Source of the DNA: Verrucomicrobiota bacterium
GTDB taxonomy: Bacteria; Verrucomicrobiota; Verrucomicrobiia; Opitutales; Opitutaceae
Reading direction: 5' to 3'
Length of the DNA: 64,000 nt
Assembly: GCA_028293545.1 (NCBI GenBank)
Contig: JAQGOP010000047.1
Span: forward strand, 16,377 to 80,376
Shown here: piece after piece, positions 24,740-33,868 of the stretch
Layout of the letters: every line of letters starts with the position of its first letter
Position numbering within the stretch: the stretch's first letter is position 1
Program-made: the position numbers and the translations under genes
The notes under the pieces: generated by a model
The model's input: the letters and a program-made list of their open reading frames with translations, nothing else
Databases searched by the model: none
Told to the model about the DNA's origin: nothing

Positions 24740-27150
24740 TTTCTCCCGCCGGCAAACGTTTTCGCCTCCTCGCCAGCGTGGTCAGCATCCTCCTGCTCGT
24801 CGCCCTCGCGGCCGGGGGGTGGTTTTACTGGGCGATGCGCGGGAGCCTGCCGCAGCTCGACGGCAGCCTGGCCCTCGCCGGGCTCAGCGCGAAGGTGACG
24901 ATCACGCGCGATCACCTCGGCGTGCCCACGGTCAGCGCCGGTTCGCGCCTCGACGTCGTCCGGGCCCTCGGTTTTCTCCACGCGCAGGATCGTTTTTTCC
25001 AAATGGACCTGCTGCGTCGACGCGGCGCGGGCGAGCTCGCGGCCCTGTTCGGCAAGGCCGCGCTCTCGCTCGACCAACGCACGCGCATGCATGGTTTCCG
25101 CAGCCTGGCCCAAAAAGTCGTCGCGCGCATGACGCCGGCGGAACGTACCCTCCTCGATGATTACACCGCGGGCGTGAATGCCGGGCTCACGGCGCTGCCG
25201 AAAAAACCGTTCGAGTACTTCGTGCTGCGCGCCGATCCGCTGCCGTGGAAGCCGGAAGACAGCATCCTGGTCATCTACGCGATGACGCTGGATCTCCAGG
25301 ATTCGACCGGGTCCTACGAGCTTACGCTCGCCACGCTGCGCGATCATCTGGGATTCGCGGGAGTTTCGTTCTTCGCGCCGCTCTCGCTGCCGGACGACGG
25401 TGCGCTCGACGGCAGCTCCGGCACGCCCGCCGCGATTCCATCGGAAAAAATCCTGAACCTCCGCGCCCGGCCCCTCGCCACCGTGGATTCGGATTCGCGC
25501 TCCATCTCCGCAAAGGGCGATGCCCGGGATCCGGAGGTTTTTCCGGGCAGCAATAGCTTCGCCCTCTCCGGCGCCCACACCGCGACGGGCGCGGGCCTGC
25601 TCGCGAACGATCCCCACCTCGACCTCGGCGTGCCCAATATCTGGTATCGCGCCTCGCTGGAATGGACTACGCCCTCGGCCCTGCGCATGACGGGAGTTAC
25701 CCTCCCCGGCCTGCCCACGGTTGTGATCGGAAGCAACGGGCACATCGCCTGGGGACTCACGGACGCCTATGCGGACACCGGCGACCTCGTCGCCGTGGAG
25801 GTCAACCAGGTCGATCGCAGCCTCTATCGAATCCCGGGCAACGAAGCGCTGATCCCGATCGAAAAACGCCGCGAGGTCATCGAGGTCAAAGGCAGCCCGG
25901 CGGTGACGTTGGAAATTCCGTGGACCTACTGGGGCCCGGTCGTGGCGACGGGTTCCGACGGGCGCCCTTTGGTTTACCACTGGCTCGCGCATGAGGCCGC
26001 CGCCACGGATTTTTCGTTCATGGAATTGCCGCAGGCCCAGAACGTGGCCGAAGCCGTGGCCGTCGCCCATCGCGCCGGCATGCCCGCGAACAATTTCCTG
26101 GTCACCGACACCACCGGCCAGGTCGCGTGGACGATCATCGGCCGCCTGCCGAAACGCGTCGGTTTCGATGGACGTCTCCCGACGTCCTGGAGTTATGGCG
26201 ACCGGCGCTGGGATGGCATGCTGCCGCCCGACGAGGTCCCGTCGATCGTCGCGCCTGAAAGCGGGCGACTCTGGACCGCCAACAACCGCGTGGTCGGCGG
26301 CGCGGCGCTCGCCGCGATGGGCGACGGAGGGTTCGCCTCCGCCCCGCGCGCGATCCAGATCCGCGACCGCCTGCTGCCGTTGGAAAAAGCGGTCCCGCGC
26401 GATCTTCAGGCGATCCAGCTCGACGACCGCGCGCTGTTCCTTGCGCCGTGGCAGCAACGGTTGCTCGCCGTCCTGACGCCCGAAGCGGTGGCCGCGAAAA
26501 AATCCCGCGCCGAATTTCGCCGCCTGGTGGAAAAGTGGGAAGGCCGCGCCGGCCCGGAATCCGTGAGCTACCGCCTGGTGCGGGCTTTCCGGACTCGCAC
26601 GGCCGAGCTCGCGTTCACCCCCATCTTTGCCAGCTGCGCCGAGGCGATGCCGGATTTTGACTGGCATAAATTTCATTACGAAGCGCCGCTGCAAACCCTG
26701 CTGCGCGAAAAGCCCCTGCACCTGCTCGATCCGAAATACGCGAGCTGGGACGATCTCCAGCTCGCGGCCGCCGATGCCGTCATCGCCGACTTTGACCGTG
26801 AAAACATTCCCCTCGATCGTGCGACGTGGGGGCGGCACAACACGGCCAAAATCTACCATCCGTTCGGTCGCCTTCTCCCCGGTTGGATCGCGGGCTGGCT
26901 GAACATGCCGTCGGACCAGCTCCCCGGCGACACCGACATGCCGCGCGTGCAGGCCCCGACGTTCGGCGCCAGTATGCGCATGGTGGTTTCGCCCGGTCAC
27001 GAAGAGGAAGGATTGCTCCACATGTCGGGCGGGCAAAGCGGCCATCCGCTTTCTCCGTTCTATCGCGCAGGCCATGAAGCTTGGGTCAAGGGCGAGCCCC
27101 TCCCCTTCCTGCCGGGACCGCCGGAGCACACGCTGGTGCTCACGCCGTAG
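24736..27150 (+). CDS. Penicillin acylase family protein (Ntn hydrolase, S45)
   Basis: 804-residue precursor of an N-terminal nucleophile amidohydrolase, related to penicillin G and AHL acylases. One N-terminal membrane anchor or signal segment (about 10-32), alpha-chain motifs RDHLGVPTVSAGS and ALGFLHAQDRFFQMDLLRRRGAGEL, then the autoprocessing site FPGSNSFAL where Ser272 becomes the beta-chain nucleophile. LLANDPHLDLGVPNIWY follows, and GWIAGWLNMPSDQLPGDTDMPRVQAPTFGASMRMVV lies near the C-terminus. It hydrolyses amide bonds in the periplasm; substrate could be acyl-homoserine lactones, peptides or amides. Translationally coupled to gntK. Confidence 0.92.
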   Translation: MISPAGKRFRLLASVVSILLLVALAAGGWFYWAMRGSLPQLDGSLALAGLSAKVTITRDHLGVPTVSAGSRLDVVRALGFLHAQDRFFQMDLLRRRGAGELAALFGKAALSLDQRTRMHGFRSLAQKVVARMTPAERTLLDDYTAGVNAGLTALPKKPFEYFVLRADPLPWKPEDSILVIYAMTLDLQDSTGSYELTLATLRDHLGFAGVSFFAPLSLPDDGALDGSSGTPAAIPSEKILNLRARPLATVDSDSRSISAKGDARDPEVFPGSNSFALSGAHTATGAGLLANDPHLDLGVPNIWYRASLEWTTPSALRMTGVTLPGLPTVVIGSNGHIAWGLTDAYADTGDLVAVEVNQVDRSLYRIPGNEALIPIEKRREVIEVKGSPAVTLEIPWTYWGPVVATGSDGRPLVYHWLAHEAAATDFSFMELPQAQNVAEAVAVAHRAGMPANNFLVTDTTGQVAWTIIGRLPKRVGFDGRLPTSWSYGDRRWDGMLPPDEVPSIVAPESGRLWTANNRVVGGAALAAMGDGGFASAPRAIQIRDRLLPLEKAVPRDLQAIQLDDRALFLAPWQQRLLAVLTPEAVAAKKSRAEFRRLVEKWEGRAGPESVSYRLVRAFRTRTAELAFTPIFASCAEAMPDFDWHKFHYEAPLQTLLREKPLHLLDPKYASWDDLQLAAADAVIADFDRENIPLDRATWGRHNTAKIYHPFGRLLPGWIAGWLNMPSDQLPGDTDMPRVQAPTFGASMRMVVSPGHEEEGLLHMSGGQSGHPLSPFYRAGHEAWVKGEPLPFLPGPPEHTLVLTP

Positions 27151-27335
27151 GCCGCGGGGTGAAACGCGTTGCGCGGCTCGGCGGAGCCGAGGAGGAGCGG
27201 GTTGTCCCCAACGCGCTTGTTTGTTTCCGCCCACGTTCAAATGCGGACGGCGCCGCTCCCTTTCGACAGGCTCAGGGTGCACGACCACGCGTTCCACCTT
27301 TGCCAAGGCCCGCACATCCGGTTCAGCCTGCGGGC
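27151..27335. repeat. Intergenic repeats ahead of upp
   Basis: Contains GGGTTGTCCCCAACGCGC at 27199-27216, a motif also found at 40421, 49361, 52364 and 52452. It also contains the hairpin CCCTTTCGACAGGCTCAGGG at 27258-27277, which resembles a repeat scattered in many environmental genomes. The upp ATG follows 58 bases later. Confidence 0.65.
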
Positions 27336-27953
27336 ATGCTCCACGTTCTCGATCATCCGCTCGCGGCGCACGTCATCACCCACCTCCGCGACAAGACCAC
27401 CAAACCCGCCACGTTTCGCACGCTCTGCTACCAGATCAGCCTCCTGCTCGCAGTGGAAGCGACACGCACCTTGCCCACTGAGGAAAAAGCGATCGAGACG
27501 CCGCTGGAGCCAATGAACAGCCGCGTGCTCACGCATCAGCCCCTCGTCGTCGTGCCGATCCTGCGCGCGGGACTCGGCATGGTGCAGCCGTTCCTGGATA
27601 TTTTCCCCGACGTCAGCGTCGGTTATATCGGGCTCGAGCGCGACCACACCACGGCCATCGCGCGCAGCTATTACTGCAAGCTGCCCGTCGTCAAAGGACG
27701 GCGCGTGCTGCTCGTCGATCCCATGCTCGCGACGGGTGGGTCCGCGGTGAAGGCCATCGATGTCGTGCGCGAAGCCGGCGCGTCCGACGTTACGCTCGTG
27801 AGCATCGTGAGTTCGCCCGAAGGCGTCGCCGAAGTTGAGCGATACCATCCCAACGTCGTGATCTTCACCGCCGCGCTCGATCGGGAATTGAATGCCAAGA
27901 AATACATCCTCCCGGGCCTCGGCGATTTCGGCGACCGGCTCTACGGCACCTGA
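27336..27953 (+). CDS. upp: Uracil phosphoribosyltransferase
   Basis: Pyrimidine salvage enzyme converting uracil and PRPP to UMP. 205 residues: LVVVPILRAGLGMVQPFLDIFP, GYIGLERDHTT, the PRPP loop LLVDPMLATGGSA (124-137) and a C-terminal ILPGLGDFGDRLYGT for uracil binding, all canonical. ATG at 27336; the longer open frame upstream crosses repeats and is not coding. The methyltransferase gene starts 3 bases after the stop. Confidence 0.96.
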   Translation: MLHVLDHPLAAHVITHLRDKTTKPATFRTLCYQISLLLAVEATRTLPTEEKAIETPLEPMNSRVLTHQPLVVVPILRAGLGMVQPFLDIFPDVSVGYIGLERDHTTAIARSYYCKLPVVKGRRVLLVDPMLATGGSAVKAIDVVREAGASDVTLVSIVSSPEGVAEVERYHPNVVIFTAALDRELNAKKYILPGLGDFGDRLYGT

Positions 27954-27955
27954 CA

Positions 27956-28513
27956 ATGAGCCTGCCCGCCCAACTCGGCCTCGTCTATTTCGTCTCCGAA
28001 ATCGTGCTGCGTTTTTCGCGCCGTTCCAGTGGGAACGCCCAGAAATCCGACGGTGGCTCGCTGCTCCTGCTATGGCTCACCATCGGCGCCGGGGTTGGTC
28101 TCGGCATCACGTTGACTCATCTCGCGCCGTCCGGCCGGTTTTTTCCGTCGCAGTATTTTCGCACGCTTGCGGTCCTCGTTTTCGCGGCCGCGCTCGGCCT
28201 GCGCTGGTGGTCGATTCTCTCGCTGGGGAAATTCTTCACCGTCGACGTCGCGATCGCCCACGATCACCAGCTCGTGATCCGCGGCCCTTACCGATGGATG
28301 CGTCATCCTTCCTACACCGGCATGATGGTCGCATTCCTCGCGCTCGGGCTGACCTTGGAAAATTGGATTTCGCTGCTGGCGCTGTTGGTACCGATTGCGC
28401 TCGCACTGGCCTACCGGATCAAAATCGAAGAGCGGGCATTGCTCAGTGCCTTCGGCGATGAGTATCGCCGCTACGCTTCGACGACGAAGCGCTTGATTCC
28501 CGGAGTCCTGTAA
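27956..28513 (+). CDS. Isoprenylcysteine carboxyl methyltransferase-like membrane protein
   Basis: 185-residue membrane protein of the ICMT/PEMT family, SAM-dependent methyltransferases with helices in the membrane. Four to five hydrophobic segments, and the SAM/cofactor motif LVIRGPYRWMRHPSYTGMMV followed by IEERALLSAFGDEYRRYA, typical of the family. In bacteria the substrate is usually unknown. Starts 3 bases after upp, so cotranscribed; convergent with the FAD/Fe-S dehydrogenase gene. Confidence 0.9.
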   Translation: MSLPAQLGLVYFVSEIVLRFSRRSSGNAQKSDGGSLLLLWLTIGAGVGLGITLTHLAPSGRFFPSQYFRTLAVLVFAAALGLRWWSILSLGKFFTVDVAIAHDHQLVIRGPYRWMRHPSYTGMMVAFLALGLTLENWISLLALLVPIALALAYRIKIEERALLSAFGDEYRRYASTTKRLIPGVL

Positions 28514-28558
28514 CTTTCGGAAACGTCGCGCGGAAGCCGGCCGGACACTGTCGCTCCG

Positions 28559-31498
28559 TCATGCCAGCGCGTCGAAGAGGATTTCCGCCGGATGCAGAGC
28601 GCGGCGACCGGTGGCATCCTTGATCTGGTGGCGACAGCTGGTGCCCGGCGCGGCGATCAAGGTTTCCGCCGGCGTCGCGCGCACGGCCGGGAAAAGCACG
28701 AGCTCCCCGATTTGCTGCGACAGCGCGAAATGCTCCGCCTCGTAACCGAACGACCCGGCCATCCCGCAGCATCCGCTCGGGATCAATTGCACGGCGTACT
28801 TCGCCGGCAGCTCCAGCGCCTTCACCGTCGGCGTCAACGACGACAGCGCTTTCTGGTGACAATGCCCATGCAGCTTGATTCGCCTCGGCTCGGTCGTGAA
28901 CGACTCCCGCCGAATTCGCCCCGCATCGCGTTCGCGTGCGATGAACTCGTCGAAGAGCAGGGCGTTTTTCGCCAGCGCGCGCGCGGGTTCGATCAAATGA
29001 TCGGGCACCAGGTCCGGCACCTCGTCGCGAAATCCCAGGATCGCCGAGGGCTCCAGGCCGATCAGCGGAACCTCCGCCGTCACCACGCCTTGGAGGAGTT
29101 CGACATTCCGGATCGCGAGGCGCTGCGCCTCGCGCAGCAGGCCCTTCGAAATCTGCGCCCGGCCGCTATCGACGTGCGCCGGAATCACCACTTCGTAACC
29201 GAGGCGGTTCAACAGCTGCACCGCCTTGATGCCGACATCGGTGTCGTGATAGTTCGTGAACTCGTCGCAGAACAGAAACACGCGGCCGTGGGGGAAACTG
29301 TTCCCCGCATTCGCATTCCTCGCATGCCATTTCCGCAGCGTGGTCTTGTGCAGTTTGGGGATGCTGCGATCGGCCGCGAATCCGGAGAAGTGTTTCAGCA
29401 GGCGCGAGGTGACACCGTTGCCGACAACCCAGTTGTGCACCGACGGCGCGATCGAAGCCAAGGCCATCGATTTCGAGAATCCCGCGATCAACCGCGACCG
29501 CAGCGGCACGCCCTTCGTGTCGTAGTAGTGCTGCTGCCATTCCGCTTTGAGCCGCGCGATGTCGACGTTGGACGGACACTCGGATTTGCAGCCTTTGCAC
29601 GACAAACAGAGGTCCATCACCTCCGCGACCTCCTCGCTCTCGAACGGCCGCGAAGAATCCTTCGGGTGCGTCAACATATGCCGAAGCATGTTGGCGCGCG
29701 CGCGCGTGGTGTCCTTCTCGTTGCGCGTCGCCATGTAGCTCGGGCACATCGTGCCGCCGGTCAGCTGGGTTTTTCGGCAATCGCCGGATCCGTTGCATTT
29801 TTCCGCCGCGCGCAAAACGCCCTGCGTCGCGCTGAAATTGAAAATCGTGGCGTACTCCGGGTTGGGTTCACCCGGGCTGTGGCGCAGCGAGGTGTCCATC
29901 GGCGGCGTGTCGATGATCTTGCCGGGGTTGAGAAGGCCCGCGGGGTCGAACGTCTCCTTCACGCGCCGCATCATCGCGTAGCATTCGTCGCCCACCATGA
30001 AGCGGATGAATTCGCCGCGCAGCCGTCCATCGCCGTGCTCACCGCTGAGCGAGCCGCGATATTTTTTCACCAGCGCCGCCACGTCGGTCGCGATGTCGCG
30101 AAACATCTTCAGGCCCTCGGGAGTCTTCAGGTTGAACAGCGGGCGGGTGTGGAGTTCGCCGGATCCAGCGTGGGCGTAGTAAACACAGTTGATGCCGTAC
30201 TTGCCGCGCATCAGGGCATCGAACTCCCCGATGTACGCAGGCAGGTCCTCCACCGCCACCGCGGTGTCCTCGACGACTTCACGCGGTTTTGCGTCGCCGA
30301 TGACGTTGGAAAGCAGCCCCTGCCCCGCCCGCCTCAGGTCCCAGACCCTGTTGCCATCCTCGCCCCACAGGATCGGAAACGCGTAGCCCAACCCCGCCGC
30401 GCGCAGCTCCGCCTCCAGCTCGCGCAGTTCCGCCTCGATTTCCTCGCGGCGCTCGCGCCGGACTTCGATGACGAGGATTGCGCCCGGGTCGCCTTGGACG
30501 AAGAACCGATTCTTCGCCTGCTCCAGGTTCTGCTTTGTGCAATCGAGGATGTTCCGATCGATCAGCTCAACGGCGCTGGGACGGTGACGCAGCGCAATGA
30601 GCGTCGCATGCAGCGATTCCTGGACCGACGTGAAATGCGCGCAGAGCAATGCGCCCGGCGGCGGCACGATCTCGCAGTTCAGCTCAAACTCCAGGCCGAG
30701 GAACAGCGTGCCTTCCGACCCGGCGAGCAATCGGCAGAGGTTGAACGGCTTCGCGGAATTCGGATCGAAGACCGCGCAGTCCATCAGCTGGTCGAGCGCG
30801 TAACCGGTATTGCGCCGCGTGACCGTCGGTTTGGGATAGTGTTCGCGGATCAGCTCGCGGTTCTTCGAATTGGAAAGGAGGTCGCGGACCGAACGATAGA
30901 TCCGATTTTCCAGCGTGTCGGGACCCGCGCACTTCGCCTCGAATTCCTCCTTGGAGAGGGCGCGAAACGTCACTTCCGATCCGTCGCTCAACAATCCCCG
31001 CGCCGAAATCAGGTGCTCCCGCGTCGAGCCATAGATCACGGAATTGGAGCCGCAGGAATTGTTGCCGACCATCCCACCCATCATCGCGCGATTCGCGGTC
31101 GAGGTTTCCGGCCCAAACAGCAGGTCGTGCGGTTTCAGGGCCAGGTTCAATTCGTTGCGCACTACGCCCGGCTGGACGCGCACGCGTCGTTTCGCCGCGT
31201 CGATTTCAACGATGCGATTCAGGAACCGCCCCAGGTCTATGACCATGCCCGAACCCACCACTTGCCCAGCCAGCGAGGTGCCGGCGGTGCGAGGGATGAT
31301 CCCGAGCTTATGCCGCTGTGCGAACGCGAGCAGTTTCAGGACATCTGCCTCGGTGCGGGGCAGCGCGACTGCGGCGGGCAACTCCTGGTATTCGGAGGCG
31401 TCGGTGGCGTACAGGAGCCGCAAGACCCGTCCGGTATGCAGCTCGCCATCGAGCGTGGATGAGAGGGTGGCAAAATCGGCTGGAGAGGGCGCGGACAT
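28559..31498 (-). CDS. FAD-linked oxidase / Fe-S oxidoreductase fusion (YdiJ-type)
   Basis: 979-residue membrane-associated dehydrogenase combining GlcD-like and GlcF-like parts, like E. coli YdiJ; probable substrate is a 2-hydroxy acid such as D-lactate or 2-hydroxyglutarate. Order: FAD_binding_4 domain (PRTAGTSLAGQVVGSGMVIDLGRF, NNSCGSNSVIYGSTREHL), FAD-oxidase C domain (AHAGSGELHTRPL, SGEHGDGRLRGEF), two [4Fe-4S] regions (CNGSGDCRK...MCPSY and MDLCLSCKGCKSECPSNVDI), and a CCG domain (LHGHCHQKAL, SGCCGMAGSFGYE). Complete, ATG start. Stands alone as a transcription unit. Confidence 0.94.
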   Translation of the reverse strand: MSAPSPADFATLSSTLDGELHTGRVLRLLYATDASEYQELPAAVALPRTEADVLKLLAFAQRHKLGIIPRTAGTSLAGQVVGSGMVIDLGRFLNRIVEIDAAKRRVRVQPGVVRNELNLALKPHDLLFGPETSTANRAMMGGMVGNNSCGSNSVIYGSTREHLISARGLLSDGSEVTFRALSKEEFEAKCAGPDTLENRIYRSVRDLLSNSKNRELIREHYPKPTVTRRNTGYALDQLMDCAVFDPNSAKPFNLCRLLAGSEGTLFLGLEFELNCEIVPPPGALLCAHFTSVQESLHATLIALRHRPSAVELIDRNILDCTKQNLEQAKNRFFVQGDPGAILVIEVRRERREEIEAELRELEAELRAAGLGYAFPILWGEDGNRVWDLRRAGQGLLSNVIGDAKPREVVEDTAVAVEDLPAYIGEFDALMRGKYGINCVYYAHAGSGELHTRPLFNLKTPEGLKMFRDIATDVAALVKKYRGSLSGEHGDGRLRGEFIRFMVGDECYAMMRRVKETFDPAGLLNPGKIIDTPPMDTSLRHSPGEPNPEYATIFNFSATQGVLRAAEKCNGSGDCRKTQLTGGTMCPSYMATRNEKDTTRARANMLRHMLTHPKDSSRPFESEEVAEVMDLCLSCKGCKSECPSNVDIARLKAEWQQHYYDTKGVPLRSRLIAGFSKSMALASIAPSVHNWVVGNGVTSRLLKHFSGFAADRSIPKLHKTTLRKWHARNANAGNSFPHGRVFLFCDEFTNYHDTDVGIKAVQLLNRLGYEVVIPAHVDSGRAQISKGLLREAQRLAIRNVELLQGVVTAEVPLIGLEPSAILGFRDEVPDLVPDHLIEPARALAKNALLFDEFIARERDAGRIRRESFTTEPRRIKLHGHCHQKALSSLTPTVKALELPAKYAVQLIPSGCCGMAGSFGYEAEHFALSQQIGELVLFPAVRATPAETLIAAPGTSCRHQIKDATGRRALHPAEILFDALA

Positions 31499-31621
31499 CG
31501 AATCGTGACCCTAAAAGTCCTCGGCGCGCCGTGGCGAGCCTCGCGCACTGGTCAATCCATCAGTCCAACCATCCCCCCGCCGTCTGCACCGGCCCGGACC
31601 GGCGACGCGCCGCTCCACCAT

Positions 31622-31652
31622 AAAAAACGGCCTCATGCAGGACATGAGGCCG
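31622..31652 (-). terminator. Intrinsic terminator of the DUF481 gene
   Basis: Perfect 10-bp stem CGGCCTCATG / CATGAGGCCG with a 5-base loop, followed on the minus strand by six T. Ends 32 bases after the DUF481 stop. Confidence 0.92.
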
Positions 31653-31683
31653 TGAATCGAAGATCGATTCGGCAAAACGCGGA

Positions 31684-32745
31684 TTACTTCCAGTTCAGGA
31701 CAAGCTTGGTAAAGTAGCTCGTATCGAGGCGTTCGACGCCGGGTCCCGGCTTGCTGTTGTAGTCGTTGGACACACCGAGGCGGAGTTTCCATGACGGATC
31801 GGCCAGCGGGATTTCGTAAAACGACTCGTGCGTGAAGTGGAAATTGCTGAAGTCCTCGAAGGAAGGGTCGTAGGCGAGGCGATTGACGACCTTCGACCGG
31901 CCAAACTCCCACTCGTGGTTTACGCCCAAATCCAGGCCCATGCTCTTCAAATCCTCATGCACGGGGTTGCCGTACCCTTCGTAGCGGAACGAAAGACCCG
32001 CGCGGCCCGTCAGCGTGTGCTTCGGCTCCTTGATGAAATCATAACCGAAGCCGGCGGCGGTGGTGTTGTAGAGGTCGATGTCCTTGATCCGGTCAAACCC
32101 GCCTTCGTCGCGCGCATACCATGAAATCTTGCCCGAGAAATTGTCCTGGTAATCGATGCCCGCCTTGAACTGGTCGGACGACTTCACACCGTCGCTGACC
32201 TGGCGGTTGTACGCCGTGTAAAGCTGCAGCGTGTCCTTCGGCGTTTTCAGCGTCGCCCGGAAACCTGCGGCGGTGCCGAGCTGCTCGGAATTGCCGCTCT
32301 TGCCCGTGACGTCGACGGTCGCCTCATAAGCCCAGTGGCGCTCCATGTCGGCCATGGCTTTTTTCATGGCGGTGATCTTCGGATCCTCGCCGCCCGGGGC
32401 CCAGGAAGCGGCGACCTTGTCCACCTTGGTGGAGAGTTCGCCATCGGCGCCGGCGATCTTCAGCGCGCCGGCCTCCGACGACACCGTGCCCTCGAGCGTG
32501 GTGCCGGTGGCCAGCCGCACCACCACGGGAGCTTCGGTCGTAATCCCCGTCACCTCGGACTGCTTGATTGTCAGGTCGCCGGCGTAGTCGGTCGTGACGT
32601 AGACTTTGCCGTCATCGATCTTGGTGACCTTGCCCACGATGCGGGCGCCATTCTTGGTTTCGACGACGTCAGCCGAAGCCAGCGCCGTAAAAAATGCGGC
32701 ACACGTGAAAACGAGTGCAGTGCGGAGATGTTGGTGGAGATGCAT
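31684..32745 (-). CDS. DUF481 outer-membrane beta-barrel protein
   Basis: 353 residues with a signal peptide (about 1-25). Residues 26-120 are an SH3-like/LSm-like module (VVETKNGARIVGKVTKIDDGKVYVTTDYAGDLTIKQSEV). The rest is a DUF481 (YdiY-like) barrel with alternating strands such as SGKISWYARDEGGFDRIKDIDLYNTTAAGFGYDF. The C-terminus LVLNWK has the aromatic ending of outer-membrane barrels. Function unknown; YdiY is salt or acid induced in enterics. Monocistronic, with its own terminator at 31622-31652. Confidence 0.9.
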   Translation of the reverse strand: MHLHQHLRTALVFTCAAFFTALASADVVETKNGARIVGKVTKIDDGKVYVTTDYAGDLTIKQSEVTGITTEAPVVVRLATGTTLEGTVSSEAGALKIAGADGELSTKVDKVAASWAPGGEDPKITAMKKAMADMERHWAYEATVDVTGKSGNSEQLGTAAGFRATLKTPKDTLQLYTAYNRQVSDGVKSSDQFKAGIDYQDNFSGKISWYARDEGGFDRIKDIDLYNTTAAGFGYDFIKEPKHTLTGRAGLSFRYEGYGNPVHEDLKSMGLDLGVNHEWEFGRSKVVNRLAYDPSFEDFSNFHFTHESFYEIPLADPSWKLRLGVSNDYNSKPGPGVERLDTSYFTKLVLNWK

Positions 32746-32924
32746 GGCAGTTTAAAAAAAAGGGCGGCGAAACAACCCCAAAGGCTCAGGGGTTGTCAAT
32801 GTATCCGGCGGGGATCCCCAAACGAGGACTCCGGAACAAGTAGTCGCAGCTAAGAGGTTCGAACCTCGGTTAGGTTCCGCTTGCCGGAGCACTTTTTTTA
32901 CGCGTCCTTCTTCGCACCACCCGC
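32746..32924. promoter_or_regulatory. Divergent intergenic region with three palindromes
   Basis: 179 bases between the divergent DUF481 and methyltransferase genes. Contains ACAACCCC/GGGGTTGT (32772-32796) directly next to a TTGACA hexamer on the minus strand, GGGGATCCCC (32810-32819) and the perfect 14-mer GAGGTTCGAACCTC (32854-32867). Likely promoters and protein-binding sites; no known motif recognised. Confidence 0.5.
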
Positions 32925-33836
32925 ATGCCCGCTCCCGCCCACCGTCCCGCCCTCATCGTTGCCGACCGCTGGCGCGACTACCAGCTGCTCGACTGCGGCG
33001 ATGGCATGAAACAGGAGCGCTGGGGACCCTACACGCTGGTGCGCCCGGATCCGCAGGTAATCTGGCCCCGCCATGGCGCCTCGCCCAGCAATGCGCCGGG
33101 AAAATGGGATACCTGGGACGGATTTTACCACCGCAGCGAACAGGGCGGCGGCAAGTGGGAGTTTCGCCGCGAGCTTCCCGACCACTGGAAAATCAGCTAC
33201 GGCGCGCTGACCTTCAAGATTCACCCGACGTCGTTCAAGCACACCGGCCTTTTTCCCGAGCAGGCCGTGAACTGGGATTGGTTCAGCGCGAAGATCAAGG
33301 CCGCCAAAGCGGAAGGCCGCGAAGTGTCCGTGCTCAATCTTTTCGGCTACACCGGCGCCGCAACTGTCGCCGCCGCGGCGGCGGGGGCGAGTGTCTGCCA
33401 TGTCGACGCCGCCGAAGGCATGGTGAAATGGTGCCGCGAAAATGCCGCGCTCAGCGGACTCTCGGCCGCGCCGATCCGGTACATCGCCGACGACTGCCTG
33501 AAATTCGCGCGCCGTGAAATCAAACGCGGGCGGAAATACGACGCGATCATCATGGATCCGCCGACGTATGGGCGCGGCAGCACCGGCGAGATGTGGCGGC
33601 TCGAGGATCACCTGTGGGAATTGCTGACCGAGTGCCGCGCGCTCCTGACCGAGCAGCCGCTGTTTTTCCTGATCAACGCCTACACCGCGCGGTTGTCGCC
33701 AACCGTCGTGGCCAACCTCCTGTCCGAATTGATGGACGGCCGTGGTGGGACGATCACCGCCGGCGAAGTCGGCCTCCCCGTGCAGCACGACGGGAAAGTA
33801 CTGCCGTGCGGGATCTACGGTCGCTGGGAGGTTTAG
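32925..33836 (+). CDS. Class I SAM-dependent methyltransferase (RlmK/RlmI-like)
   Basis: 303 residues. An N-terminal beta-rich part (RWRDYQLLDCGDGMKQERWG, TFKIHPTSFKHTGLFPEQAVNWDW) precedes a Rossmann methyltransferase domain: VLNLFGYTGAATVAAAAAGASVCHVDAAEGMVKWCRENA (motif I), RYIADDCLKF and the catalytic-loop MDPPTYGRG (motif IV, DPPxY/F as in 23S rRNA base methyltransferases). Probably modifies rRNA; exact target unknown. ATG at 32925. Confidence 0.88.
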   Translation: MPAPAHRPALIVADRWRDYQLLDCGDGMKQERWGPYTLVRPDPQVIWPRHGASPSNAPGKWDTWDGFYHRSEQGGGKWEFRRELPDHWKISYGALTFKIHPTSFKHTGLFPEQAVNWDWFSAKIKAAKAEGREVSVLNLFGYTGAATVAAAAAGASVCHVDAAEGMVKWCRENAALSGLSAAPIRYIADDCLKFARREIKRGRKYDAIIMDPPTYGRGSTGEMWRLEDHLWELLTECRALLTEQPLFFLINAYTARLSPTVVANLLSELMDGRGGTITAGEVGLPVQHDGKVLPCGIYGRWEV

Positions 33837-33868
33837 GTTGAAAGGCCCTTGGCCGTCGGCGACCGGCC

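Noticed and set aside
24553..27315. Long minus-strand open frame opposite the penicillin acylase gene
   Set aside because: Arginine-rich shadow frame; the plus strand has the catalytic GSNSF motif and full family architecture.
28592..31462. Very long open frame on the plus strand opposite the FAD/Fe-S dehydrogenase gene
   Set aside because: The product is R/H/E/Q-rich low-information sequence typical of antisense frames in GC-rich DNA, whereas the minus strand encodes a complete known enzyme.
32840..32880. GGTTCGAACC stretch resembling a tRNA T-arm
   Set aside because: It is part of a perfect 14-bp palindrome and no acceptor, D or anticodon stems of a tRNA surround it.
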